Source of the DNA: Novosphingobium sp. 17-62-19
GTDB lineage: Bacteria > Pseudomonadota > Alphaproteobacteria > Sphingomonadales > Sphingomonadaceae
DNA length: 32,438 nt
Reading direction: 5' to 3'
Assembly: GCF_002256775.1 (NCBI RefSeq)
Contig: NZ_NCII01000061.1
Location: forward strand, 1 to 32,438
The notes beneath the pieces are model-generated. The model made no database searches. It had not been told where the DNA came from and worked only from the letters and a program-made list of their open reading frames with translations. Positions 1-7,581 of the stretch are shown here, one piece after another (positions within the stretch are counted from its first letter, which is position 1; every line of letters begins with the position of its first letter). A program made the position numbers and the translations under genes.

Positions 1-119
1 TCGGGCTTGAAATATCGACATATTCCTGCGCCCTCCTTCCTTGCACCTGGCCGTTTTGCCTCAAACCTCGACGGTGTGGTTTATGAGTTTACGGCCTAGA
101 TGGCGATCCAGAACCAGAG

Positions 120-222
120 CCCGTTCGTGTCGAGCCCTTCGACTTGCTCAGGATAAACCTCGGGCATTGCCCGAAGTCGAGATACCTTCTGGCGTGTCTC
201 GACTTCGCTCGACACGAACGGG
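120..222. repeat. Palindromic intergenic repeat (sphingomonad REP-like element)
   Basis: Perfect 16-base terminal inverted repeats, CCCGTTCGTGTCGAGC at 120-135 and its complement at 207-222, enclose about 70 bases. Inside are further complementary stretches: CGAAGTCGAGATA around 172-184 against TGTCTCGACTTCG around 195-207. The result is a nested or double hairpin. Elements with the same CCCTTCGAC...CTCAGG flavour are common between genes in Novosphingobium and related genomes (general knowledge, not searched here). It lies downstream of the leftmost minus-strand gene and may act as its transcript end. I see no gene in bases 1-248. Confidence 0.75.
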
Positions 223-248
223 TGTTTGATTGAAATAGACGCTGCGTT

Positions 249-416
249 CTAACCCTTTGTCGGCTTGGTCTTTTTCAGCTTGTGGGCTTCGATCAGTTCG
301 TCCAATTCGGCAACCCGCATGCGTTCCTTCGTGTCCTTGGCCAGACCCTTGAGGCGGCAGCTTGCCCACAGGCTTTTGCGTTCGGATTCGAGCGCCTTCA
401 GATACAGATCGGCCAT
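249..416 (-). CDS. Small charged conserved-looking protein, 55 aa, function unknown
   Basis: An ATG-initiated ORF of 55 codons encodes a highly charged peptide beginning MADLYLKALESERKSLW and ending in a Lys-rich tail (KLKKTKPTKG). It has no membrane segment and is mostly predicted helical. It starts 70 bases downstream of the rsgA stop on the same strand, and a GAGG about 11 bases before the ATG could serve as a ribosome-binding site. Codon use is ordinary for the neighbourhood. A competing longer ORF in another frame (148-369, minus) runs into the downstream palindromic repeat and looks like a shadow. I do not recognise a family. Its position suggests co-transcription with rsgA, but no function can be assigned. 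Confidence 0.6.
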   Translation of the reverse strand: MADLYLKALESERKSLWASCRLKGLAKDTKERMRVAELDELIEAHKLKKTKPTKG

Positions 417-485
417 GAAATTTTTGCCTCGTAAACTTTGGTAATTTCGGGAACTGAGATGGGTAGTTGACCGGCTTTACCGGCG

Positions 486-1547
486 CTACCGGCGTGATCG
501 GTGGCCATGATTTTTTGCCGCCACCTGTGCAGCATTCTGGGCAAGGTCAGCACGCTCTCGGCGGGTCGAGCGGCTGGCCGAATTGGTTGATTCCTCGGCG
601 GCCAATTTGCGCCAACGATCGAAGCGTGCGGGATCAAGCGTGCCCTGTGCAACGGCGGCCTTGATGCTGCACCCGGCCTCTCGCTCATGCGAACAGTTGG
701 AAAAGCGGCACTCCAGCGCCAGTTGCACGATATCGTCAAAAACGTCGGCGATGCCCGCGGCGACCTCGGACAATTGCAACTCGCGCATGCCCGGTGTGTC
801 CATCAGCCATCCGCCGCCTTCCAGACGGTGCATTTCACGCACGGTGGTGGTGTGGCGACCTTTGCCGTCCTCTTCGCGGACGGGCTGAGTCGCAATATCG
901 TCTCGGCCGGTCAGTGTGTTGACCAAGGTTGATTTGCCGACGCCCGATGAGCCCAGCAGAGCAACGGTCTGGCCCGGCCCACACCATGGCGCAAGCCGCG
1001 CAACGCTTTGCGCATCGCGAGCATTTATGGCTTCTACTACGATATCGGGCTGCAGAGCGCGGGCCTTGGCGATATAAGTCTCAGTATTGTCTGCAAGATC
1101 CGCTTTGGTCAGCACGATAACCGGCGTTACCTCCACTTCGCGCGCCAGCACCAGATAGCGTTCGATTCGCGCAACGTTGAAATCCTGATTGCACGATGCG
1201 ACGACGAACAGCGTATCGACGTTTGCGGCGATGACCTGCAACTTCTGGCGCTCTCCGGCAGCAAGCCGCTTGAACAAGTTGGCGCGCTGCAAAAGCCGGA
1301 TGGGTTCGAGGGTATCGCGGTCAAGCAGCAGCCAATCGCCGACAGCCGGACGGTCTGCCTCGGCATCTGCGCCGGGGATGCGCGGCTCGATCAGCATCTG
1401 GATGTCGGCACCTGCCACCGCAATCTTGCCGCGATGTACGGCCATCACCCGGACCGGCACGGAGCCCGCGTCTTCAGTGTCCGACATCTGGTCGCTGAAG
1501 AAGGAGGTCCAGCCGAGTTCGGCCAAGGGGGGGCTGTGGGCGGGCAT
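486..1547 (-). CDS. rsgA: Ribosome small-subunit-dependent GTPase A (RsgA/YjeQ)
   Basis: RsgA is a circularly permuted GTPase that checks late maturation of the 30S ribosomal subunit. From the ATG at 1547 the protein has 353 aa. An OB-fold region (about 30-100) precedes the GTPase domain with motifs in permuted order: TKAD (G4, 147-150), then the P-loop GSSGVGKST (199-207), then DTPG (G3, 250-253). A C-terminal zinc knuckle follows with C280, C285, H287 and C293. Length and motif order match the family. The ORF is open for another 23 codons upstream, but that stretch is Arg-rich and unlike known N-termini, so I place the start at the internal ATG; no strong Shine-Dalgarno decides it. The gene is on the same strand as the small genes on either side. 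Confidence 0.95.
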   Translation of the reverse strand: MPAHSPPLAELGWTSFFSDQMSDTEDAGSVPVRVMAVHRGKIAVAGADIQMLIEPRIPGADAEADRPAVGDWLLLDRDTLEPIRLLQRANLFKRLAAGERQKLQVIAANVDTLFVVASCNQDFNVARIERYLVLAREVEVTPVIVLTKADLADNTETYIAKARALQPDIVVEAINARDAQSVARLAPWCGPGQTVALLGSSGVGKSTLVNTLTGRDDIATQPVREEDGKGRHTTTVREMHRLEGGGWLMDTPGMRELQLSEVAAGIADVFDDIVQLALECRFSNCSHEREAGCSIKAAVAQGTLDPARFDRWRKLAAEESTNSASRSTRRERADLAQNAAQVAAKNHGHRSRR

Positions 1548-1670
1548 AAAGTTTGCGGTGCGGCTTTCAAAGCGACGTGATGGGCGTGCCGTAGTCCGCA
1601 TCACGCGCTTGCGCACTCAAAATCAGGGTGCGCCACATCCTGTTATTGCAAGGGGCCGTTTTTCAAGCGT

Positions 1671-2072
1671 TTACGGCTGAGGAACGGCGGATGGGCCGTT
1701 GCGGATGCTGGAATATTCGGCTTCGGCCTGCTGCATTTTCTGAGTGCCGCTGGAAACAAGCTGCTCGCCATTCATGCGTTCGGTGCGCGAATCTTCGATC
1801 TGGCGTTGCGCCTTGACCATCTTCTCCTGCGCGTTCTTCAGGTCCTTTTCGCCATCGGCGGCGCGTTTGGCGCTGCGGGAGAGGAGCTTCTGCCCCTCGC
1901 GCTGATCGCGTTGGCCGTCAGTCCATGTCTTGCCGCGAGCGGTTATATCGCCGCCACGTTCGGCCATGCGCTGGCCATTATCCATGCCGCCTGATCCGCC
2001 TGACGCGCAGGCCGTCAACGCAAAAGCTGAAGCGGCTACCATTGTTACGTTGAAAAGATTTGAGATTCTCAT
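1671..2072 (-). CDS. Small coiled-coil lipoprotein, 133 aa
   Basis: The protein starts MRISNLFNVTMVAASAFALT and carries a lipobox LTAC, with lipidation expected on the Cys near residue 22. A Gly/Ser linker follows, then a long, highly charged, Gln/Lys/Glu-rich helical stretch (about residues 40-115) that looks like a coiled coil. This is the pattern of small outer-membrane or periplasmic lipoproteins. The start at 2072 is supported by AAAGGAAAA about 7 bases upstream; the 20 extra codons further upstream are not signal-like. I do not recognise a named family, so it is annotated as a hypothetical lipoprotein. No adjacent gene suggests its partner. Confidence 0.8.
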   Translation of the reverse strand: MRISNLFNVTMVAASAFALTACASGGSGGMDNGQRMAERGGDITARGKTWTDGQRDQREGQKLLSRSAKRAADGEKDLKNAQEKMVKAQRQIEDSRTERMNGEQLVSSGTQKMQQAEAEYSSIRNGPSAVPQP

Positions 2073-2229
2073 GACATTTTCCTTTGGCAACCAACAAACG
2101 GCATTACCAACGGAGAAAAATTGCCATTCCACAGATAACGGTAACAGAACGTCCGAAATGCCTGTTGTATCCCGGCTCAGAAATTATTCTGACAAATAAG
2201 TTCGCGTGAACAGTCTTGAAGCTCTGACT

Positions 2230-2391
2230 TCAGACGTTCTTGTCAGCTTCCTGCTTTCTTGCCTCAGCCGCTGCCTTGTCCTTGGCGATCTCGCGGTTGA
2301 TCGAGCGCAGTTGCCACAGGCCAAAGCCCAATGCGATGCCGGCGAACACGACGATTTCGATCCACCCGAAGTTTTCACCGACAGCGTTCAT
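2230..2391 (-). CDS. Small single-pass membrane protein, 53 aa, coupled to bchO
   Basis: This 53-codon ORF encodes an N-terminal segment, one hydrophobic helix (about residues 11-27, with the core IVVFAGIALGFGLW), and a charged cytoplasmic-type tail rich in Lys, Glu and Ala. Its ATG overlaps the bchO TGA as ATGA (2388-2391). It is therefore the fourth gene of the bchI-bchD-bchO chain and probably translationally coupled. No named family is recognised. A role next to Mg-chelatase at the membrane is only inferred from position; it could equally be an unrelated small membrane protein that picked up the promoter. Confidence 0.75.
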   Translation of the reverse strand: MNAVGENFGWIEIVVFAGIALGFGLWQLRSINREIAKDKAAAEARKQEADKNV

Positions 2392-3284
2392 GCAGGCACT
2401 CCTGTCTCTAGACCAAGCTTTTGCGCCAGAAACGTCCCGATCAGGTCTGCGGCGCGCTCAGGCTGTTCTTCGTGCGCCAGATGGCCCAGCATCGGCAACA
2501 CTTCCAGACGGCAATCGGGGATGAGTTTGGCCGCGCGCTCCACCGAATCAAGCGGCACGGCCTTGTCGGCGCTCGAATGGACCAACAGGACCGGGCTGGC
2601 GATTTTCGGCAGCAGGCGGCTTAAGGCTTCCAGATCCCAACTGGCCATCATCTCCATCGCGCCGCCACAGTGGCGATGGTGGCTCATCAAGGCTTCATAG
2701 GCGGCGATGCCCTGAGCATCGATTTTCGACCCGGTAGCGCGGCCCAGAAAGCGCCCCGTCTCGCCGGGGATGCGCGCAATTCCGGCCAGCATTCGGGGGA
2801 CGAAAGGGTTGATGAACAACGCTTTGGCCAGCGATGGAAACAGCTTTGCGGCAAGGCCGGGGAAGGGCATCAGCGCAGGGTTGAAGCCGACGACGGGCGT
2901 CTCGCGCCCCTGCAGGTGGACCAGCTGCAGTGCCATGGCCGCCCCTGCCGAATGTCCCGCAATCAGGGCAGGGCTGGCTTCCAGCTTGGCGAGCAGATCG
3001 GTCAGCGCGCTGGCCATGCCGTTCAGCGTCAGCCCCTGCTTCGGGCGGCCTGTGGTAAAGCCGTGGCCCGGCAGATCCGGCGCGATCACGGTGAAGTTCC
3101 GGGCCAGCAGCGGCAGCACATCGCGCCAGCTGTGCGTGGCCGCGCCCGTGCCATGGAGCAGCAGCACGGCGGGGCCTTCGCCCGCCACTTGCACGTGCCA
3201 TTTCAGCCCCGGCGTTTCGACAAAGCGGCTGGTTGTTCGGTTGGGCCAATTGCGGCCATCAACATCCCAGCGTGGTCCGCTCAT
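2388..3284 (-). CDS. bchO: BchO, alpha/beta-hydrolase-fold Mg-chelatase accessory protein
   Basis: The 298-aa protein has an alpha/beta-hydrolase fold: an oxyanion-type LLLHGTGAATHSW (41-53), APDLPGHGFT (68-77), a nucleophile elbow GHSAGAA with Ser112, and a late LGHLAHEEQPE histidine region near residue 270. BchO is found beside bchI and bchD in photosynthesis clusters of proteobacteria. It is thought to assist Mg insertion into protoporphyrin IX, though its exact reaction is not settled. Its ATG overlaps the bchD TGA (ATGA, 3281-3284) and its own stop overlaps the next small gene, so translation of the whole set is coupled. Generic hydrolase is the alternative by sequence alone; the context makes BchO far more likely. 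Confidence 0.93.
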   Translation of the reverse strand: MSGPRWDVDGRNWPNRTTSRFVETPGLKWHVQVAGEGPAVLLLHGTGAATHSWRDVLPLLARNFTVIAPDLPGHGFTTGRPKQGLTLNGMASALTDLLAKLEASPALIAGHSAGAAMALQLVHLQGRETPVVGFNPALMPFPGLAAKLFPSLAKALFINPFVPRMLAGIARIPGETGRFLGRATGSKIDAQGIAAYEALMSHHRHCGGAMEMMASWDLEALSRLLPKIASPVLLVHSSADKAVPLDSVERAAKLIPDCRLEVLPMLGHLAHEEQPERAADLIGTFLAQKLGLETGVPA

Positions 3285-4966
3285 GCCCGCTTCCTTTCCG
3301 GCTGCGTGGCAAGGGCAACCGCAGCGTTAAGCGTTTTGGCATCGGCAAAGGGCAGCGGCAAGTAGCGCGCGCGCATCGCTTCGGCCACGCGGGCAGCTTC
3401 GGGGCGGGGGCGGGGCGAGATGTCGATCACCACGGCATCGATCCGCGCCTCGGCAATCGCGCGCGCGGCGGTGAGCGCATCGGCATTGGCCTGCGCGCGG
3501 CCGGGGGAGCCATCGGCGGCGATGTTGGCGCTCCCGTCAGTTAGAAACACCAGCATCGGCGTGCGCCCGCGCGAGGCGATGGCATCGGCCAGTTGGCGGG
3601 CGAGCGCGATACCGCTGGCGAGCGGCGTGCCGCCGCCACCGGGCAGTTCCGACAAGGCGCGCTTGGCGCGAGTCAGCGAGCGGGTGGGGGGCAGCAGCAG
3701 CTCTGCGCCTGCGCCGCGAAATGCCAGGAGCGCCACTTCGGCTCGCTTTACATAGGCTTGCGCAAGGATCAGTTCGACCGCGCCCTTGGCCTCGGCAAGC
3801 CGCGACATGGCCGCAGAGCCGGAAGCATCCACGCAGAACAGCGTAACCGTCGTGCTGCGCTCTTCAAAGCGGCGCACGCGCAGATCATCGCGGCGGAAGC
3901 GGATGGGGCCTGCGCCTTCCGGGGCAGGATCGCGGCGGCGCAGCGGCTGCCAGGGGATTGCAGCGCGCAGCGTATCGACCAGCGCCATACGCACGCCGCC
4001 GCCGGGCATTCCCGGCCTTGCGCCAAGTGGCTTGCCGCGCATGGCAGAGCCGGTGCGGCGGCCTTGCCCGCCTCCGCGTGCGGAGCGTTGGGCACGGCCC
4101 TTGGCGATGGCGTCAAGCACATCGGGTGGGATCATCGCGCGAGCGGCTTCGATCAGCAGGTCTTCGGGGATGTCGGGCGGGGTGTCGTCCTCTTCGCTAT
4201 CGTTCTGCTCCTGCTCACGCTCTGGCTGTTCCGGGGCGGGTGGTTGCGGCTGTTCGGGCTCTGGAGGGAGTTGCGTGGCGCGCGGGGCGAGGATCAGGCG
4301 CGTTGCGGCTTCGAGATCGGCCATTTCAGCCAAGGCGCGCCCGGTCAGCGCGGCGTGGGCGCGGGCGGCGGTGGCGCTGTGGAGCAGGGGGCGCAGCGAG
4401 GCCACGCCCAGCGCCGTGGCGGTGGCGGCGAGGGCGGACATAGCCTCACTGTCGAGCGTGGCGGGGGTGGGGGTGTCGGGCGCAGGCAGAGGTGTGGCCA
4501 GGTCGGCGGGGCGGACGGCGTTGAGGCTCAGGTCAAACGCCACGCGTTCCATCAGCGCAGGCGGGGGGCGGTCGTCTCCGTCTGCGCCATCTTCGAGCAG
4601 GATCAGCAGGAACGCGGCACCGTTGTCCATCGCCTGCGCCACACGGCCAGCGATGTCGATGCGCAAGCGTTCAGCCATTGGGATTACGAGGACGCCGCCT
4701 GCAACTTCGGCCAGAAGCCCGCGCTGTAACACGAGTGTGCCACTGGCGAGGCTGGCGGCGATGTCGGTGCCGCCAGACAGGCGATCATCGTCAATATGGC
4801 CGGGCAAGCGGCGGAACGGAGTTTCGGGCGGGAGCAGGGCGCGCAGGGCGTCAAGCACCAAGTCACGCGCCGGGCCGCCACCGCGCAGGCACATGCCGCC
4901 AAGGCGGTCACGCGAATGGGCCAGCAGGCGCGCTGCCAGCAGCGCATCTGCCAGCTGACTAGTCAT
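3281..4966 (-). CDS. bchD: Magnesium chelatase subunit D (BchD)
   Basis: BchD is the AAA+/integrin-I subunit of Mg-chelatase, which inserts Mg2+ into protoporphyrin IX at the branch point to bacteriochlorophyll. The 561-aa protein has the family layout. A degenerate N-terminal AAA+-like domain (about 1-225) lacks a Walker A lysine motif. An acidic and Pro/Gln-rich linker follows (about 233-265). A C-terminal von Willebrand A domain carries a MIDAS: DASGS at 380-384, GGGTPL at 443-448 and LTDG at 475-478. It starts with ATG overlapping the bchI TGA (ATGA at 4963-4966) and ends overlapping bchO. Nothing suggests inactivation. Confidence 0.96.
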   Translation of the reverse strand: MTSQLADALLAARLLAHSRDRLGGMCLRGGGPARDLVLDALRALLPPETPFRRLPGHIDDDRLSGGTDIAASLASGTLVLQRGLLAEVAGGVLVIPMAERLRIDIAGRVAQAMDNGAAFLLILLEDGADGDDRPPPALMERVAFDLSLNAVRPADLATPLPAPDTPTPATLDSEAMSALAATATALGVASLRPLLHSATAARAHAALTGRALAEMADLEAATRLILAPRATQLPPEPEQPQPPAPEQPEREQEQNDSEEDDTPPDIPEDLLIEAARAMIPPDVLDAIAKGRAQRSARGGGQGRRTGSAMRGKPLGARPGMPGGGVRMALVDTLRAAIPWQPLRRRDPAPEGAGPIRFRRDDLRVRRFEERSTTVTLFCVDASGSAAMSRLAEAKGAVELILAQAYVKRAEVALLAFRGAGAELLLPPTRSLTRAKRALSELPGGGGTPLASGIALARQLADAIASRGRTPMLVFLTDGSANIAADGSPGRAQANADALTAARAIAEARIDAVVIDISPRPRPEAARVAEAMRARYLPLPFADAKTLNAAVALATQPERKRA

Positions 4967-5964
4967 ACAAAATGTTCGGCAATCGCGCGTTCGATGCGGG
5001 CGGTTGATCCGGCTTCATCCAGAACATCGCGGCGCAGGCGGTGGCGCAGGGCTAGAGGTGCAATGTGCAGCAGATGTTCTCGGCGCACCAACTTTGCGCC
5101 CTTCAGCGCGGCATAGGCGCGGGCGGCGCGCATCAGCGTGAGTTCGCCGCGCAGGCCATCCACACCGATTGCGCTGCACAGGCGCGCGGCATCGACCAGC
5201 ACATCATCGGGCACGTCCATTTTGGCTAGCCGCTTTTGGCCACGCGCGATCTGGTTCAGGACCTTGTCGTCTTCCTCGCCCCAGGCGGCGGAAAAAGCCT
5301 CGCTATCGGCATCGTGGGCGGCGCAGCGGCGCATGATTTCCACGCGGTCCTCAATCGCGCGCGGTGTGCGCACCTCGACCGACAGGCCGAAACGATCGAG
5401 CAGTTGCGGGCGCAACTCGCCCTCTTCGGGGTTGCCGCTGCCGATCAGCACGAAGCGCGCCTTGTGCCGCACGGAAAGCCCTTCACGCTCCACCACATTC
5501 TCACCCGAGGCGGCCACATCCAGCAGCAGGTCGACCAGATGGTCCTCCAGCAGATTGATCTCATCAATGTAGAGAAAGCCACGATGGGCGCGGGCGAGCA
5601 GGCCGGGTTCGAACACCTTTTCACCGGTGCGCAGCGCGCGTTCCAGATCGAGCGAGCCGAGCACGCGGTCTTCCGTGGCACCCAGCGGCAAATCGACGAA
5701 TGGCACAGCGCGTTTGCTGGCTTTGGTCGCCTCACACGGGCCGGGGCAAGCGCGGGGGCTTTCGGGTGAGCAACCGAAGCGACAACCGTCCATCACCATG
5801 ATTGGCGGCAATAGGTTGGCCAGCGCGCGGGCAGCTGTGGATTTCCCTGTTCCCCGGTCGCCAAAAACCATCACCCCGCCGATGGTGGGGTCGACCGCAG
5901 CGATCAGGAGCGCGAGCTTCATCTCGTCCTGACCGACGATCGCAGAGAAGGGAAAGCGCGCCAT
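4963..5964 (-). CDS. bchI: Magnesium chelatase ATPase subunit I (BchI)
   Basis: BchI is the AAA+ ATPase that drives Mg2+ insertion together with BchD and BchH. From ATG 5964 it has 333 aa, starting MARFPFSAIVGQDEMK as the family does. Walker A is GDRGTGKST at 35-43, Walker B is FLYIDEIN, and a Cys-containing insert (GCRFGC...CPGPC) sits between them. The ORF is open for 34 further codons upstream, but that stretch would contain the PpsR-type operator and is unlike BchI N-termini, so the shorter start is chosen. A GTG 30 bases upstream is the alternative. The Shine-Dalgarno is weak. It is the first gene of the bchI-bchD-bchO chain. Confidence 0.96.
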   Translation of the reverse strand: MARFPFSAIVGQDEMKLALLIAAVDPTIGGVMVFGDRGTGKSTAARALANLLPPIMVMDGCRFGCSPESPRACPGPCEATKASKRAVPFVDLPLGATEDRVLGSLDLERALRTGEKVFEPGLLARAHRGFLYIDEINLLEDHLVDLLLDVAASGENVVEREGLSVRHKARFVLIGSGNPEEGELRPQLLDRFGLSVEVRTPRAIEDRVEIMRRCAAHDADSEAFSAAWGEEDDKVLNQIARGQKRLAKMDVPDDVLVDAARLCSAIGVDGLRGELTLMRAARAYAALKGAKLVRREHLLHIAPLALRHRLRRDVLDEAGSTARIERAIAEHFV

Positions 5965-5965
5965 C

Positions 5966-5983
5966 TGTCCAACACTCTGGACA
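5966..5983. promoter_or_regulatory. PpsR/CrtJ-type operator TGT-N12-ACA upstream of bchI
   Basis: TGTCC at 5966 and GGACA ending at 5983 form an exact TGT-N12-ACA palindrome. This is the consensus bound by the photosynthesis repressor PpsR/CrtJ. The arms are extended (TGTCCa...tGGACA), making a strong dyad. It lies one base upstream of the chosen bchI ATG, within the 44-base gap to the DUF3422 stop. Repression of bchIDO by light and oxygen is inferred from this known site type; the ppsR gene itself is not in the window. Confidence 0.65.
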
Positions 5984-6008
5984 CAATAAAGCGTCACGAC
6001 AAGCGGAA

Positions 6009-7313
6009 TTATTTCTGTGGGGTTGTCTTGATGAGGCGGTCCTTCAGCGTGTGCATCGTCCACCACACGCCCAGCACCAGCGGAACCACCAGCAGCCCGA
6101 TCACGAAGTCGTCTGATACGCCGAAAACACTGTCCGGCACCGAATAGAGAGCATATTTGACAAGGCCGAGCAGATAGTAGCTGAGTGCCACGGCAGACAG
6201 GCCCTCAACCAGTTGCTGCAACCGCGCCTGCATCGAGATCGACTGTTCCATTGATCGCAGCAGTTCGGCGTTCTGGTTTTCAATCCGGGTGTCGATCCGT
6301 GCGCGCAGGAGCGAGGAGAGTTGTTCGGTACGGTTGCCGAGTCGCTGCAGGCGCTCAATCGTAGCGAAGCAAGTGTTCATCGCAGGACGGAAGCGGCGCT
6401 GCGTGAAATCCACGAGAGAGGCAAAGCCTTCTACAGCACTCACATCAAGCTGCTCAAGCCGCTCCTCGACGATCTGGCCATAGGCGCGCGTTGCGTCCAT
6501 GCGGAACGAGATGGCGGTGGAGACCGAGGCGAGATCGAGCGCGAGGCCTGAAAGCTGGGTCAGCAGCGTGTCATCGCGCGCGTCGCTGTCGGCAATGCGA
6601 TCTGCCAAATCGCGCAATCGGGCTTCGGCAGTATCAAGTTTCGGCCAGCATTCGCGCGCCACCGGCAGGCCCAGCAGCGCTTTGTTGCGATAATTGCCCA
6701 GTTCCTGCATCCGCTGCATCTGCCGGGTCAGATCGCGGGGGTCAGCCCCATTGGCGGCTACCAGAAGACGGCCAAAGCCATCGTCCATGATGCGGAAATC
6801 CGACCATATGCGGATGCCGCCGCCCAGTGTGCTGGATACAAGTTCGTCGCGATTGAGCGACTGCCGTTCAAGCAATGGCGCAATGGCAGCATCGTCCTCA
6901 CCCAGCCAGACGCGGGTGCTGCGAATGACCTGTCCGGGCAGGTTTTGCGCCCAGGCAATCGCATCGGCGATTTGCAGATCACCGTGCGCATTGACAAATC
7001 CATCCTCGTCACATGGTGAGGCGAACAGCGTCAGGCTGCTGCCTTCGCTCTGGCGTTCCCATGTGAACGTCACCGCAGCGTTGATGCGCCCTTCGCGGTG
7101 CGAAGGATTTCCCACAGAGTCGTGGACTCCGCATCGCATTTCTATGGCGGCCAGTTCCTCTGCGCGCTCTGCATCCTCAATGGCGAGTACCCATTGAACG
7201 ATGTGGCACGGGACAGGCAAAACCGGCCAGCGGCGCAAGTGCATCTCGCCAACAGCGCGGCGCCTGAGTTCATGATCGCGCACGTGGAGAATCTCCCCTG
7301 CAATGCGGCGCAT
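6009..7313 (-). CDS. DUF3422 family membrane-associated protein
   Basis: From the ATG at 7313 the protein has 434 aa and begins near the typical DUF3422 N-terminus (HELRRRAVGEMHLRRWP). A soluble N-terminal domain is followed by a long helical region, and then two C-terminal hydrophobic segments: AVALSYYLLGLVKYAL and FVIGLLVVPLVLGVWW. This matches the DUF3422 layout, whose function is unknown. The longer open frame up to 7484 is unlike the family and overlaps the promoter region of the divergent TonB receptor, so it is not used. The stop lies 44 bases before bchI on the same strand, so read-through into the Mg-chelatase genes is possible. Confidence 0.85.
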   Translation of the reverse strand: MRRIAGEILHVRDHELRRRAVGEMHLRRWPVLPVPCHIVQWVLAIEDAERAEELAAIEMRCGVHDSVGNPSHREGRINAAVTFTWERQSEGSSLTLFASPCDEDGFVNAHGDLQIADAIAWAQNLPGQVIRSTRVWLGEDDAAIAPLLERQSLNRDELVSSTLGGGIRIWSDFRIMDDGFGRLLVAANGADPRDLTRQMQRMQELGNYRNKALLGLPVARECWPKLDTAEARLRDLADRIADSDARDDTLLTQLSGLALDLASVSTAISFRMDATRAYGQIVEERLEQLDVSAVEGFASLVDFTQRRFRPAMNTCFATIERLQRLGNRTEQLSSLLRARIDTRIENQNAELLRSMEQSISMQARLQQLVEGLSAVALSYYLLGLVKYALYSVPDSVFGVSDDFVIGLLVVPLVLGVWWTMHTLKDRLIKTTPQK

Positions 7314-7470
7314 CTTGGGGCGTTTTGACCACCAGTGCCGCTTTTGAGGAAAGCTATGCCAAGTCTGGAGGTGGACCAAACGGAATCCCGCTGAACTGCC
7401 CGCAATACCGTGCGGTCTTGATCCAAAGGACGATACAGAGGGGGACGTAGCCTTCATCCTGCTTGACCAC

Positions 7471-7500
7471 GTGAACGTTCTCATTTAGGTGAACGTTCAC
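7471..7500. promoter_or_regulatory. Tandem LacI-type operators upstream of the TonB receptor
   Basis: GTGAACGTTCTC (7471-7482) and the perfect palindrome GTGAACGTTCAC (7489-7500) stand 18 bp centre to centre, about two helical turns minus a few bases. The central CG and 12-14 bp dyad fit LacI-family operators. The complement of the first copy occurs again before the GH3 gene (16165-16176). A TTGACC at 7463-7468 could be the -35 box, which the operators would then overlap. The likely binder is the LacI-family product of 13862-14941; this is an inference from locality and motif sharing. Confidence 0.7.
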
Positions 7501-7581
7501 AAGGCGGCGTATCGGCGTCCGCCTGTGCTTTTGCATCCGAGCTTCGAAGATCAACTTTGTAGCCGGAGAAGGGGGAGGATC

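Noticed and set aside
3786-4958. 390-codon plus-strand frame opposite bchD
   Set aside because: The Ser/Arg/Ala-rich translation is low complexity, whereas bchD on the other strand has the full domain set.
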